A stretch of DNA of 64,000 nt from Viola odorata (lineage: Eukaryota > Streptophyta > Magnoliopsida > Malpighiales > Violaceae), in NCBI GenBank assembly GCA_963691705.1, contig OY829538.1, positions 77,134,781 to 77,198,780 on the forward strand, written 5' to 3'. Of the stretch, positions 21,677 to 34,450 are shown piece by piece (position 1 is the stretch's first letter; every line of letters starts with the position of its first letter). The translations under genes were made by a program, and so were the position numbers. Under the pieces are notes generated by a model. It saw only the letters and a program-made list of their open reading frames with translations, did no database searches and was not told where the DNA came from.

Positions 21677-24600
21677 ATGAGCGTAGTGCCAAAGGAAGCA
21701 ATCGAAGTGATTGCACAGAGCATCGGAATTACCAATTTGTCCTCCGAAGTCTCCCTCTCCCTCGCTCCCGATGTCGAGTACCGACTTCGAGAAATCATGC
21801 AGGTTCTCTATCTCTATTTCTTCACCTTTATCAGTTGTTTTCTGGTAATTCCGTTCGTTGCTTGCTTATTTTGACGATTTTTATTCGATTTTTATTTAAA
21901 AGGAGGCGATTAAATGCATGCGTCACGCAAGGAGAAGTACCTTGACTGCAGATGACGTCGACAGTGCGCTTAGCTTAAGGAACGTGGATGTCAGATTTCT
22001 TGCTCTCTTTTTTTCCTGCAGTTTTGTTGAACTCTGTTAGTTAGTTATGTTTAACGGTTTGGTTTTGTTCTTCTTCCTCTTGTTGTTGTTGTTGATGCTT
22101 TTGCAGCCAATTTATGGTTTTGCTTCAGGAGATGCGCGACGGTTTAAGAGAGCTGCTGGGCATAAGGATTTGTACTACGTTGATGACAAGGACGTTGAGT
22201 TTAAGGATGTAAGTGAAGGTTTTAATGAATTAACATGAGATGAAAATGTTGGTATTTTTGCTTTTGTTGGTGGTGTCATTAAGGGTTTGTGTTGTTGGAT
22301 TCGAGCTGTTATGTAGGTGGTGGAAGCACCTTTACCAAAAGCGCCACTTGATACGTCACTCACTGCTCATTGGCTGGCAATTGAAGGTGTTCAACCCGCT
22401 ATTCCGGAGAATGCACCAGTTGAAGGTAGCGAACATGAGTGTACTTGTAATGATTTATGACGATTTAAGTTCCTCCTGCTACCATCAAGTGAAGCTAGAG
22501 ATTATGGTTGCTATTTTTGTGAAGCTAACATTTAAGCGAATCAAAAACTTATTGTTTACTTTACTACGTAAGGTAGGCTTAATTCCTCTAGATATGACTT
22601 ATCATACTTTACGCCTTTCTTGCAGCATCTGCTGATGGTAAAAGATCTGAATACAAGGAAGATGGTTCTCATGTGGATGTTAAAGTTCCTGTCAAGCATG
22701 TATTATCTAGGGAGCTTCATGTAAACTCTACTTTGCCTGTTCTTTTTGTTTCCTTTTTCTTGCTAAGAAAAAGCATAACATTTTTTCCTCTCCTTCTGGT
22801 GTCCTGTGTAGCTTTACTTTGAAAAGATCACGGAGCTTATCACAAAGAAACCCCACTCTGTCCTCTTTAAACAAGCATTACTGAGCTTGAGAACAGACTC
22901 TGGACTCCATGCCTTGGTTCCTTACTTTACGTACTTCATTGCTGATGAGGTGGGGCTAACAATCTTCCTGTTCTGATATTGCATTCGTATTTTACCTTGT
23001 TTTGGACAAAGGAAAAAAGAGAGATGGGATTCGTATTTGACATTCGAGACTCATGCTTTTCCATGATCATCAGGTTTCACGAAATTTGAATAATTTTCCT
23101 CTCCTGTTTTCTTTGATGCGCATTGCTAAAAGCCTTCTGCAAAACCCACACATACACATCGAACCTTATGTAAGTTTGTCTTTCTTCTACTGAATCTAGC
23201 TGTTATATTCTATATACATAATAACGTACCAAGGGAATTTTAAAATTTCATTGTTGTTGATTTTAGTGATTTTTATTCAGATAACTTCGACTGGGAGTGT
23301 AGTTTCAAGCTTTTGGTGGTTAGAAAAATTGGTCTGCTTGACTCAAGAGGCTTTCTTCTGGTCTCTCTAATACAGCTATTATTTTTGCAGCTACACCAAT
23401 TAATGCCATCTATCATTACCTGCTTGGTTGCTAAAAAGTTGGGAAATAGATTTTCTGATAATCACTGGGAGCTCAGGAACTTCACAGCTAACCTTCTTGC
23501 TTCAATATGCAAAAGGTGGGGGATTTTCTTTCACTTATTGAAAATGCGTTCAGTTTAAGACCATTGGTGTAAAAACTTGACTGGAATTCTTTCTCTTGAG
23601 TGTAATCCCTGTGCAAACAAAATAACTCTGAACTCAAGCTATTCGTCCAAGATAGGTAAAGATGGGTTTCTAGGTCCATGCTTTCTGACCTTCAGCTGTT
23701 AGGAAGTATGCTTCAAAGTTATTCTTTATTCTTCAAATGTTACATCTTACCTTAATTGATTGTCCACATGAGTGTACACCGCATGAAAGATGGGCATGTT
23801 TATGTAGGCACTTTTAATGAGCTTTATTAAGTTATGTTGGATTATATTATGTTTGCCATATTATTAAGTAATCTGTTTCCAAAGAGAAAAAATTTATGTT
23901 TCTTATTGACTGATCATTTGCAGATTTGGGCATGTTTATCACAATCTACAGTCACGTGTCACAAAGACTCTTCTCCATGCATTCTTGGACCCAACAAAAT
24001 CATTGCCTCAGCATTATGGTGCCATACAAGGATTAGCAGCCCTAGGGCTTAGTGTGGTATACTTCCATCTATACAAACTTTATCTTCCACCAGAATGATC
24101 ATCTTTCCTAGCACTTTTTGAGGTGTGAATACTTGGAAAGATTTTAGGGAAAAAAGGAAGAAATGAAGTTGCTTTTGAAGTATGATTGTTTATCATCTGG
24201 CACTACAATTTGTCTAGTAACATCTTCAATTACCTTTTCTGTTTTCTATGTTTCATTTTCTTATAAAAGTATCTTCCCTTTTTACTACTGGTGGAGAACG
24301 GCTTCATGTTTAGAAATAGTTGTTGGTTTATCAATGTCATAATTCTTCCCTGCCCTTCTAGATTACTTTTACCTTGGTTTCAAGCAATTTGTAATCTATT
24401 ATGACTGTGGACAGATTCGACTTCTTATACTACCAAATCTGGAGCCATATTTGCTACTTCTTGAACCAGAGATGCTTCACACAAAGCAAAAGAAAGAGAT
24501 AAAGAGGCATGAAGCTTGGCGTGTCTATGAAGCCCTAATGGTGAGTATATATTTCAATTTCTTTGCAAGTCTTTTCTTACATCATTCTAGTTGTTGTTTT

Positions 24601-25742
24601 TATGTAGATATTCAATATCACTGACCTGTGAATAAGTATTCAGTGTGCAGCTGGCTTATCTATGTATGATCGGCTCAAACCGATGCCTATTTTGTTAGCA
24701 TCACCATCCCGTGGCATGTGGAAAAGCAGTGGAAGAGTTTTGACTGTTGCACCAAGTATGACTTCCTTTTGACTTTTCTTGCTCTGACACACACACACAC
24801 TTATAGATACCCTATGTTAGTACGTGGTTTTGGAAGTGCCTACAAAAGTTTTGGCAAATGTATTCTGCGTGTGGCAGAGATTTATCTACGACATGGTAGT
24901 TTGCGTAGTATAAAAGTCCTGGGTGTATTGAAGTGTATTGAGATCGAGACTTGAGATTTTGTATTCCTCTTGTTAAAGAAGAAAAATAAAAACTTAGGTT
25001 TAATAAGGAAGAAGTCTAGAAAGATGGTAAAAAAGTCTTGCATTTCGTTACTTGACATAGTGTGCATAAGAAAGTATTCTTTGAAAGCTCTGTGCATGCT
25101 AGATTTAGCTCGTAGTAGATGGTTTCGTGAAGTGTGCTTGTTAAATTTTTTATGATTGATCGATAATTTTGATTGTAAGATATCATTACAAACCTGCTAC
25201 ATGGCACGCTCAACCTTTTAAAGTGGCCAATGTTCTTCTAGGGCTCATCTTTTCTTTGTTCCATGGATATTGGCATAGCTTACCTTTATGAGCATATAAA
25301 AGGTGTTAAATGGATTCTGACCCTTTACTTGCTTCCACCTTGTGTTCGGCTGGCCATTGCATTCCAAATTGATCAAGATAAGCGGAAAGCAAGCACGGAC
25401 AACCTACTGCAGCAACCACCACTCAAGAAAATAGCAACAGAAGGTTCTATGGGTATGATGGCGATGAATTCGTTGACAACCGACATGCAAGGGTTTGCGG
25501 GTGGATTTCCTACTGCTGTTGGACCTTCCAGTATGGTAGTTTCATCGATGTCTCGGCAATTCTCCAACGAAAACATTTCAGGAAGAGAGGTTGGTGGGCG
25601 GGAATCGAAGACCTCATCTGTACTCGCTCAGGCTTGGAAGGAGGACATGGATGCCGGGCAGTTACTGTCATCACTATTCGAGCTTTTCGGTGAAAGTATG
25701 TTCTCATTTACTCCCAAATCCGAGTTGTCTCTTTTCTTGTGA
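21677..25742 (+). CDS. TAF6: TFIID subunit TAF6
   Basis: Twelve exons: 21677-21802, 21903-21989, 22107-22208, 22317-22425, 22626-22720, 22812-22949, 23074-23169, 23391-23515, 23924-24056, 24415-24540, 24644-24755 and 25378-25742. All introns are GT-AG and phases close to 537 aa, close to plant TAF6 (about 550). Residues 4-70 are the H4-like histone fold that pairs with TAF9 ([31 protein letters not shown]), followed by [16 protein letters not shown]. The TAF6 C-terminal HEAT-repeat domain covers about 165-390 ([45 protein letters not shown]). The tail is low complexity and ends [17 protein letters not shown]6 is a core scaffold of TFIID (and SAGA in some organisms) in the nucleus, needed for RNA polymerase II initiation. 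Its stop lies 580 bases from that of FtsZ1. Confidence 0.95.
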
Positions 25743-26322
25743 TTAGTTACACTACACTAACACCTGCCATAGAGGGGAGATTACTGTTACCAGTCTTCAA
25801 TTTATGCCATAATCAGTCTTTCAGCTGATAAATTCGATGAATGTATTATTACTATTTATTATTATTTATTTTTGTAGAGCTGAAAAGTTATATTAGCACT
25901 ACTTTTTCCCGTGACAAATTCTATACAAAAATATTCGACTTCTTCACGACTGCCTTGTCAATCTTTTTTTCCCGGTTAGAATGTGACTAGGGGACTACAA
26001 CTTAAAGATTTAGCAAAGCATTGCAGAAAGTGTTGCTGAAACTGCAAGCCCTTTGACTCTGGTTTGGAGATTTTTATTGGGCCCTGCTGAGTAACATCAC
26101 TTCAAGTAACTAACCTAAAATCATTTTAAGATACAAGATTGATTATATTAGTTGCGTAAAGAATCTCGGGTAAAAAAAACCTAATTTGCAAACATTATGC
26201 AAACTGAGCCATCGTCAACATTGAAAGGAAGAATGATACTATTGACCTTCACAGGAAAAAAAACAATTCAGTACACATCTTAGTTTCATTGAGGGGAAAT
26301 AAAAGAAAAACGAAAGAAAGAA
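25743..26322. other. Intergenic region between convergent TAF6 and FtsZ1
   Basis: Shared 3' flanks of two convergent genes, AT-rich, with short ATTATTATT runs near 25850. No gene or repeat element is recognised. Confidence 0.6.
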
Positions 26323-29313
26323 TCAAAAGAAGAGCTTTCTTGGAGATGGTCTGGAAGATACAGAGGAAGCTGACGGCATGAGAGGTAGTGGAATCCCCTT
26401 GACATCCTGGTTCCCTACCGTTCTGTCTAGGAGTTTTGCGGCCTTAGGATCAGCTAGAAGTATCTTCTGAAACGACTGTGAGAAACCAGTTGCAATGATG
26501 GTGACATGGATCTCCCCGGTATAACGATCATCCACAACAGCCCCAAATATTATGTTCGCCGATGGATCAGCCAAACTAGTCACAACCTGGAACCACCATT
26601 TTTAACTACATTAATGCAAGTATTGAGAAAACATTACCACGAAAGAAGAAGACCAATAAGTTGGATACTGTCGTGATTTTCTACACTATTTCTCTGTTTT
26701 TTGCAAAAGAGTAGCTTAGCTTCGAAGAATTTGAAATCATGATGGAGAAACTGAGACCTCCAGGGATTTGCTTCATAAAACCAAGTAGCCTACCAACTAA
26801 AAGTCCCTTGTTCATACATTCAAAGCATTGATCACTATCGAAGCATGGTCCTCTATTCTAAACATGCAAACTTGTTACCTTTGGTATATCCATAAATTCA
26901 TGGTAGGAAAGTGGTCATTCAAAGATTCAAGCAGACTTTCAGACGTTAACATGACTCAATGATCTAAGATCTCTTTCTCAAATGATAGAAAAGGGATTAT
27001 TGTAAGGAACTAAATTACCTGGGACACTCTATTCACTTCCTGCAGTGTTATGTCCTTCCCTCCAGTAATATTATATACGACTCCAGTAGCTGACTGGATT
27101 GATGATCCGATCAAAGGTGCCAAAGTTGCTTGTTCAGCTGCTTCCTCAGCACGGTTTTTGCTAGATGAGACTCCTACTCCAAGCATTGCAGTACCAGAAT
27201 CTTTCATCACAGCCTTTACATCTGCAAAATCCACATTAACCAGTCCTGGTATCTGCAAAATAGGGGAATAACAATTCATATGGTCTGTGGAAAATTTTGG
27301 ATGCATAACTTAATAGCCGAAAACAACATGCAAGACGCTTCAGTGGGCAATTTTAGGACCAATTTCAATGGTGGATTTCAATAAGATAATCCATACTGAG
27401 GGGGGAAGATGATAAAATGCAGATGTCATATTCTAAGTTATTTTCAAGATGGTAAATTGCTCATTAAACATCATGTGTACTGGTTGATATTCAAAGGTGA
27501 ACCAGCTTAAAGGTCCTTAACTCAATTTGACATAAGTAACTTCTAAATAAATTGGTTTCACAAACATGATAGCATAGTTTTTCAAACCCACTCACAGTTA
27601 TAATATCTGAAATTCCTTGCACTCCCTGGCGTAAAACATCATCAGCAAGAAGGAAAGCATCTTGGAGACCTGTTTGCTCATCAGCAATATCAAGCAGACG
27701 GTCATTGGGTATCACTATCAGAGTATCGACATTCTTTTGTAATTTTTCAATAGCCTCTAGAGCCTGCAAAGCAACAAACACAGTTCAAATGTTTGGCATA
27801 CAATACATGGGCAGAAATCTACCACAATGCTGTATCCACACTTGAGGAGACCTATTACTGAAAAGCAAAATATCATATCATAACAAGTAGTTCCATTCAT
27901 TTTCTTTCATCCATCGCTAGTTCAACCTAAAACTTTTGCACCTACTACATATGGCTTGATACAATACTAGTAGAAGTTGCGGTTATCAATGAAGCACATC
28001 TAACAAAAAGTAAAGCCTATAAATCACTCTTAAGTAGGTTGGAGAAACCTTAAACCAAAAATCTACAGGTAATCTTTTATTTTCATTATTGATGCTTCTA
28101 GTTGGTCAGATTGTTGGTACTCCACCCAAGCTTTCACATGATATGCAAATTGTGTATAAGAACTGCACTTCTTCTCCCCAATACTAGCATGTAGATAACT
28201 TTCAGATTATAAACTAAATGAAACTTGCCTGTAGAGATCTTTTGCGGCCCTCAAAGCTGAAAGGGTATGTTACCACGCCAACAGTCAAATAACCTGCCTC
28301 TTTTGCAATTTGAGCGACAACTGGGGCAGCACCAGAGCCTGTTCCTCCACCCATACCAGCTGTTATAAACACAAGGTCTGAGCCCTTAAGGGCACCGGCA
28401 ATGGCATCTTTTGATTCCTCAGCAGCTTGCTCTCCCAGGAGAGGATTACCACCAGTACCTGCATCACTGACAAGCAATTGAATCAAAGGGCTATAATACA
28501 ATACAACTTCTCAAGCTTATATTTTCGCACTACCCCCTTCAAAGTAGGGAGAGCTAGGTCTTGGGGTTCAACTCTTAGCTTCTCTTCTTATGTGACTGGG
28601 TATATATACTCATAAAATGCTTGATCCATCAGGAGAACATCAAGCATGCAGATGCAGCAAAATGAAATTAGATATTTTAATACTCTAAATCAAAATGAGA
28701 GTAACGGACCTAATCCACGCGTCAAAAGCTCCCCAATTTGAAGTGGATACTCAGCAGCAGACTGCAACAATGCTTGAGAATCCGTGTTGATGGCATAGAA
28801 ATCAACACCCTAATTTCAAAAGTAAGAAAACATAAGCATTAGCAACTATTTCAAATTGCAGTTAGAATACAAAAATCAACACAATGTTCGCAAACAAAAC
28901 ACATAATCAGACTGAAAAGTAGAATACACCCAATTGCTGTGATGCAAAACAATAAAGCAAGAAACCCTCATTAACGCAATCACATCAAATTATTCAATTG
29001 CAAAGCTGGGTTTTTTGCTTAAACATAAAAACCACGGAAAATATTCTGAGCTGAGAATTATCAATACCTGCAATCCGCTGCCAATCATGCGGTTGACGGC
29101 ATTGTTACCGCCGCCACCAACACCGACCACTTTTATCTTTGCAGTCTCCATTGGCGTGAAGGAGCAGCTCACATGGTGCCGTTTCAATACAGTAGTGGCC
29201 CTTCGCGGGGTTTTTCTAGTGTGAGAGAAGAAGCATTTGTGCTGAAATGAGGTTGAAGCAAATGAAGGAGATGAAGCATTCGGGTTCGATAGTGGAAGTT
29301 GGAGGGTTGACAT
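26323..29313 (-). CDS. FTSZ1: Plastid division protein FtsZ1
   Basis: Six exons: 29313-29068, 28809-28710, 28458-28229, 27763-27596, 27252-27019 and 26586-26323; phases close to 413 aa (plant FtsZ1 is about 430). Intron 3 has a GC donor in the ideal context (CAG/GCAAGT). Residues 1-55 are a Ser/Thr-rich chloroplast transit peptide. The tubulin-like GTPase follows: [15 protein letters not shown] (about 62-77), the GTP-binding signature GGGTGSG (152-158), and the synergy-loop NVDFADV with acidic Asp256 and Asp259. FtsZ1 polymerises with FtsZ2 into the stromal ring that constricts chloroplasts. The C-terminus lacks the short ARC6-binding motif typical of FtsZ2, which supports the FtsZ1 call. Confidence 0.96.
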
Positions 29314-31055
29314 TTTCGAATTTCTCTGAAAAATAAGAGAATGTGTTTTAGTAATTTTCTGAAGTTCTGGTCTTTCTGTGGAGAGAAATAGGTTTTAGGG
29401 TTTTTGATACTAAAAACATTTGCGATTTGTACGATAAAAAATGGAAAAATATAAATATTTTGCGCTAATATTTGTTTCTTTTGTTCCGAATTTCTGAAGC
29501 ATGAAGATTGGGTGGACGTGCACCCTCTTTACGACATCGTTTGTTATCTAGTAATTTTTTTTTACAAGCAATAAAAATTAGTAATGGATGGTGTGATGGA
29601 AACGATAACCATAGTAGTCTAGGTGTTCTCTAGTGATTCCACAGCTCATCTGATGTATAAGTTACTAGTCGAGGTCATTATGCACCTTCTTAGGCTTAAC
29701 TTAAGTGTATGTGATGCATGTTTATTAGAAATTGAAATTTTTTGCAAAATGATGAGTGCTCCTATAAGTTTGGATTGGAAAGATTATATTAACACGTTGG
29801 TGGATGTGTGTAACGGGCTACTTACATTGGTGATGTTGAGTCATGGAGCAAGCTCACCACTCTAAACAAGTTGGTTTCTTGTAGGATGAATGGATGACTC
29901 GAGTTGGTGATCAAGGTGGGTCTGCACAATCCTTATGTGAGGGAGAGTTGCTCGCTTTGGACCTCATCCACGTGTTGATTTGAAGCATAAGTTTCGGGGT
30001 ATGACACAATCCTTATCTGAGGAGAGTTGCTCGCTTTGGACCTCATCCACGTGTTGATTTGAAGCATAAGTTTCGGGTATGGTGTTGACTGAACCTGACA
30101 AAGCCTCTGAAGCAACTTCAGCTCCATGGGCGGAGGCGACTTCATCTGACGGTGGCAATAACAACGACACCATGCTTTTAGAATTCTGCATGAACAAACT
30201 TCGGCAACTTCAAGCTGATCTTTAGCTTAATTATCATGTGTATCTTACTGGTTTAGTAGTATTATTGTTCTCATGCTTTTGGTACAAGCAGTTCCTTTGC
30301 TGCTTTGCTTAGAAATGGTAATCCGGGTATATGGAAATCAAGATGACTTGTATATTCCTTTATGTTAAATCTTTTTTCACTCTCCTGTATCTTGGGTCTT
30401 TTTTCTTCCTTGACTGAGTTCTGGTGTTACTTGTGAGACATCTTGATAGTCATTGTTAGAAGATTTACATTGTGTTCAACAGTTCTAAACATTCGTGACT
30501 TTTGAAGCTTGCCCTAACACGTTAAAGAATATGATCTACTAAGACATTTATGCCAATCTAGAAAAATGCAGTGATATTGTTCCATTTCAATGTTTGCGCA
30601 TAGTTGCGAGAATTCTTGTAGGCAATCAAATTGAAGTCAGCATAGTCTCGCAAGTTCGCAACGGTAGATAACTAGACATCACAAACCACACAATCACCAA
30701 GTTATCATCGTCCTTATTCCTAAAGCACCTGAATGAGATGAACCTTTTGAATACTACAAGAAGCAAGAACCAAGCATATCTTTTGCAACCATTATTTGAT
30801 CAAAGTTTACATATCTGTGCTCTCCCTGTCTGATTCTAACTTGTAAATGTTTAAATAATGAATGAGAGGTTATCGAAAGGAGGTGAAGGGAACTGCTGAG
30901 AAAAACGATTAAAAATTCACGCTAGATAGAAATTACACACAGACCCAAAATGAGGGAATGATCCATGCACCCCAAACCAGACTTTCTGTGCTCATGATGA
31001 AAAAATTACTGGCTCACAAACAAGGTACCACGAAGCTCTTTGAAGAACAACTTCA
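29314..31055. other. Intergenic region with a gene-tail fragment
   Basis: Between FtsZ1 and VHA-e. An 80 bp tandem pair is at 29925-30081. On the plus strand an open frame from 30078 to 30224 (MVLTEPDKASEATSAPWAE..., ending FCMNKLRQLQADL) is followed by a T-rich stretch resembling a 3' untranslated region. It looks like the tail of a gene or retrocopy, but the protein is not recognised. 30240-31055 shows nothing beyond AT-rich DNA. Confidence 0.35.
29925..30081. repeat. Two-copy 80 bp tandem repeat
   Basis: Units at 29925-30003 and 30005-30081 share gttgctcgctttggacctca and the following tccacgtgttgatttgaagc almost without change; they differ by single-base indels (gtgaggg against ctgagg; ggggt against gggt). 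Each contains a CACGTG G-box core. Confidence 0.9.
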
Positions 31056-32652
31056 TCACTCCACTTCACTGAGAATTGGGACAATGAGCGGTTTCATCTG
31101 TGCGATATATACAATGGCCCACCTAAAATGGAAGAGAAATGAAGTGAGTCAGCATACCAAGAATTTACACAAGCATCCAAACTTTGCAAGTCATTTATGT
31201 GCTTCATTGCTGTCAGGTAGGTTGGCAATATAAAGGAGGGATGGAATCATTGAAGATCCATTTAAGAGAAAAAAAGATATAGGTTTCCCTCTAACAATTA
31301 CAGATTTATGAGCAGTAGGAGTGTAAAGAACTAAGAAGAAAAGAAACTGGACTATGTACTTTGGCAGACTGGCATTTACCTAGCACAAGATTATCTCACT
31401 TAACTATATGGGCTTCATTCTGGAATTATTTAGTGAAAGAAGCTTTGTAGATCATTATAAATAATTATTTTTTGTGAGAGCAATAATGACGGGGAAATCA
31501 TGGGCAATCAATAGTCTTCCTAAGACACCTTGCAGGAACATCATGTAATACTATCGAATGAGAAACAGATGCAAAAGTGTAATTTATACAATAAACAAGT
31601 GTATAGGCTAAAGATCATTGGACAAAAAGATTGTTACAAGAAGAGAATAAAAGAAATGAGAGAGGAGCGAGTCAGAAGAAAAGCTTACATCATCCAACAG
31701 CAAACAGTTGCTGTTATCACCAACGTTAAGTGGAGCCTGCACCCAAAAAAAACCCACATCAGCCATATTGGAAAGATTAAAGATCAGCACACAATCAATT
31801 GTAGAAGAATAATAAACGTATGCACTATCTTCTTTATTTCTAGTTATAAAAGCACATATTCATGGCTTCGGGATGAACCATACACAATCTACACATAAGA
31901 AGAACATGAATTACTGTCACACCAAGTGTTTCAAAAAACCATTTTTGCACTCAAAGACGTAAAGAGTATGAGATGCCAGAGCAATGAGGAGGTTTTGTTC
32001 AATTCAAAATGAAGTTTGTCCAAATCATCAATCTCAGAGTCAACAGGGCAGGCAAACTCGTTATGCATATATTAAACTTAAACATAAATTTTTACAATAA
32101 CCAATGCAACTACAACGCTTAAGATACATGAAACTCCTAAACTACAACTTCATCTCAGTAATCAGCTTCAATAAACATATTGACTCCATTCGCTGATTCA
32201 CCACTGATCACTCCAATCTCAATATTGTCAATACGAGGGCTGCATTCCTAAATGTGAACAACATGGATATACTCTCATTGTACTCAAGATCGAATGAATG
32301 CATACAATACAAACAAAGTTCATCAGTTCAATTCACATACTCAGAAGCATTAAGAAATTCAAATCTATGACAAATTCTAAAGAAATCATTCATTCAAGTT
32401 GCATAAACCTCATACCTAGGATAACCTAAAACCTCATAATTACCAAGACAACACATAAACCCATGAATTCTGCAACTTAAATAATAAAATAAAATAAAAA
32501 CCCAAATTCATAAAAACATAAAGGAATCCAAAGAGGGGAGATTCAAGGACATACAAATTAGTTGATGGGCCTCTGTTGCAGCAGATTCTGGTACAGAGCG
32601 ACGCGATTATTCCAACCACTAGAAAGATCAGTGTTGTTACCAAAAACCCCAT
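31056..32652 (-). CDS. VHA-e: V-type proton ATPase subunit e (VHA-e)
   Basis: Three exons: 32652-32555, 31736-31689 and 31122-31056. All introns are GT-AG and the phases (2, 2) close to exactly 70 aa, the family length. The protein starts [20 protein letters not shown] (first membrane span), has the [14 protein letters not shown] loop, a second span ([20 protein letters not shown]) and ends [12 protein letters not shown]. Subunit e is a small two-span part of the membrane Vo sector of the V-ATPase, which acidifies the vacuole, Golgi and trans-Golgi network. The small exons make it easy to miss by ORF length. It is intact and surely expressed from a promoter above 32652; a 5' leader intron near 32700-32840 is possible. 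Confidence 0.95.
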
Positions 32653-33044
32653 CTTTCTTCCCCGATCTCCAAATTACTCGAACCTTGTCCCTTCTGCAAA
32701 AAAATAAATTGTAATCGCTAATGAAACTGGAGCAAAAAATGCACAGAAGATCTTCTCAAGTTGCAATTGCTTGATTGGTAGCTGAGAGGATGCAAGAAAT
32801 AGTGAGATGGGATGGGATGGGAAAATCGTAGGATCTTACTTGATTTTTGAAGCTTCTTCCCTTGTCGTTTAGGTGTGGCTTCGGTGTTGCGAGATCCATG
32901 ATTGTGGATTAATTCCGTAAGGTCAACAAGGTTGGGCTTCAATTTGGCCCAAACGTTTTTTCCAGCCCAAACTTGTGTTGGCCCAACGTCAGTTTACTTT
33001 TATTACTTCTACGGGTGGTTGGTATGGGATGAGACTTTGATCGC
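32653..33044. other. Upstream region of VHA-e
   Basis: Likely promoter and leader. A motif ggccCAAACgttttttccagcccaaac near 32945-32975 contains two GGCCCA-type sites, common near plant housekeeping promoters. No coding sequence is recognised. Confidence 0.4.
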
Positions 33045-33640
33045 GCTATACAAATGATCCAACTATCTCGGAACTTATACTTATTTTCGCCTTCATTTAT
33101 ATTCATAAAATTATGTCAATTTGAACCTCGGTTAGGTACTAAATTGTCTGCCTTAACAGAATCAACATGTTATATCAAATTGTGATGACGTAGCATGACA
33201 TGTATCGTGACACATTAGCACGACTCACCAGTAAAAAATACAACCCGACCGAATCAATTCTTCTCTTCCTACCCACCCAGATATGGTAACATGAAATTAC
33301 CTTGCTTTAAAAAAAAAACTATATCATAAATCAATAAAAACACAAGATCAAGAGAATGGCGAGGATGAGAGCTTGAGTTCGAGTTTCTAGAAAATGGAAA
33401 AGGAGCTTGAGTGCATGTTACCAAATCTGGGTAAGGGTAGGGAGAAAAGACTTGATTCGGTCGAGTCGCATTTTTTCCCGAGTGGGTCGTGTTGACGTAT
33501 GACATATTTACGTCATCACAATTTAACGTGGCATGCTGGCCTATTGAGGTGGACAATTACGATTTCACGAGTATATGGTTCCAATGAAGATGAAAATGAT
33601 CTCGTATAAAGTTCAAATTAATTGGATCATTTGTGTAGAG
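33045..33640. repeat. Long imperfect fold-back (MITE-like), about 0.6 kb
   Basis: Left arm about 33045-33300 pairs with the complement of right arm about 33410-33640. Matching blocks, from the outside in, are CTAyACAAATGATCCAA, AAATTGTGATGACGTA, ACGACyCAC and CGACCGAATCAA...TGGTAACATG. The loop of about 110 bp is A-rich. There is no coding capacity and no obvious target duplication. It may be a MITE of the Mutator or fold-back kind; its transcript would form a long hairpin. Confidence 0.75.
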
Positions 33641-33871
33641 GGTCCAAACATATAAAATTCCCGAAATTATACATAAGAAATTTTTTAAGATTGATTCATG
33701 ACTCCCATATAATGATACACATATTCTTTACATATATGCCGTTAAATGTATGCAATGTTTCCAAGAACAAAGCTAAAATGTAACATGCCATTGACGATTT
33801 TTCAAAACAATGTTGGATGAAGCGGGAAAGCCTTAAGGAAAATTGGTTAATTTGTATGCTTTCTTTTGCAG

Positions 33872-33946
33872 ATTACTCAGTACCCTGGTCTGTATGCTCG
33901 CACTGGTATCCTCCCCGGTGAACTTTTTCAAGGAAGAGCAGTGGAG
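33872..33946 (+). other. Orphan exon-like fragment (25 codons)
   Basis: An acceptor (tttcttttgcag) is followed by 25 open codons (ITQYPGLYARTGILPGELFQ...) and a donor (GAG/GTTGTA). It looks like a conserved internal exon, but no neighbouring exons were found and the parent protein is not recognised with confidence. Confidence 0.3.
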
Positions 33947-34450
33947 GTTGTAATCCTTCCTCGCTAATCTGTGTTTATAGCATTGTTAAAAGAATGTACT
34001 GTATCGTACATCAGTTTCTCACAAATGCAGTAGTTTTATTGTCACGAATTGATGTTTGTCCATATGTTGATTCATCTTGCTCAATGCGCAAAATTTTGGC
34101 ATTTTGTTTTCTTCGTACACTGGTATGGCACCTGGATAATGAAGCTTGAAATGCATTATAGGATGTGTTTTGTTTCTAGGGTATCCATAACTGAAGTTTC
34201 TCCACAATACTAATGAACCAAAGAAGACTTGTATTATATAATATACTTAACAACGAACACCTGAACATCAATATTTGCATCAAGTTATGAGTGTTTCTGA
34301 ATTTAAGCATAGCCTATAGGTTTTTTTTCCTAGGAGTGAAATGAACTAGCCTAGCATGCATGCTTTCGATTTGTGTTGACTTCTTAATATGGCAGGGCAT
34401 GTTTCGGACTGATCTAAACTGAATATTGTTTTAACACTTTGACCGTGGCA
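33947..34450. other. Intergenic, nothing recognised
   Basis: AT-rich stretch between the orphan exon and the isopentenyltransferase fragment. No open frame of note and no repeat ends. Confidence 0.4.

Noticed and set aside
24786..24802. (AC)n microsatellite in TAF6 intron 11
   Set aside because: Short, ordinary simple repeat.
25263..25377. Extension of the last TAF6 exon to an ORF starting at 25263
   Set aside because: The upstream part is intron sequence; joining 24755 to 25378 keeps the frame and gives the expected KRKAS block.
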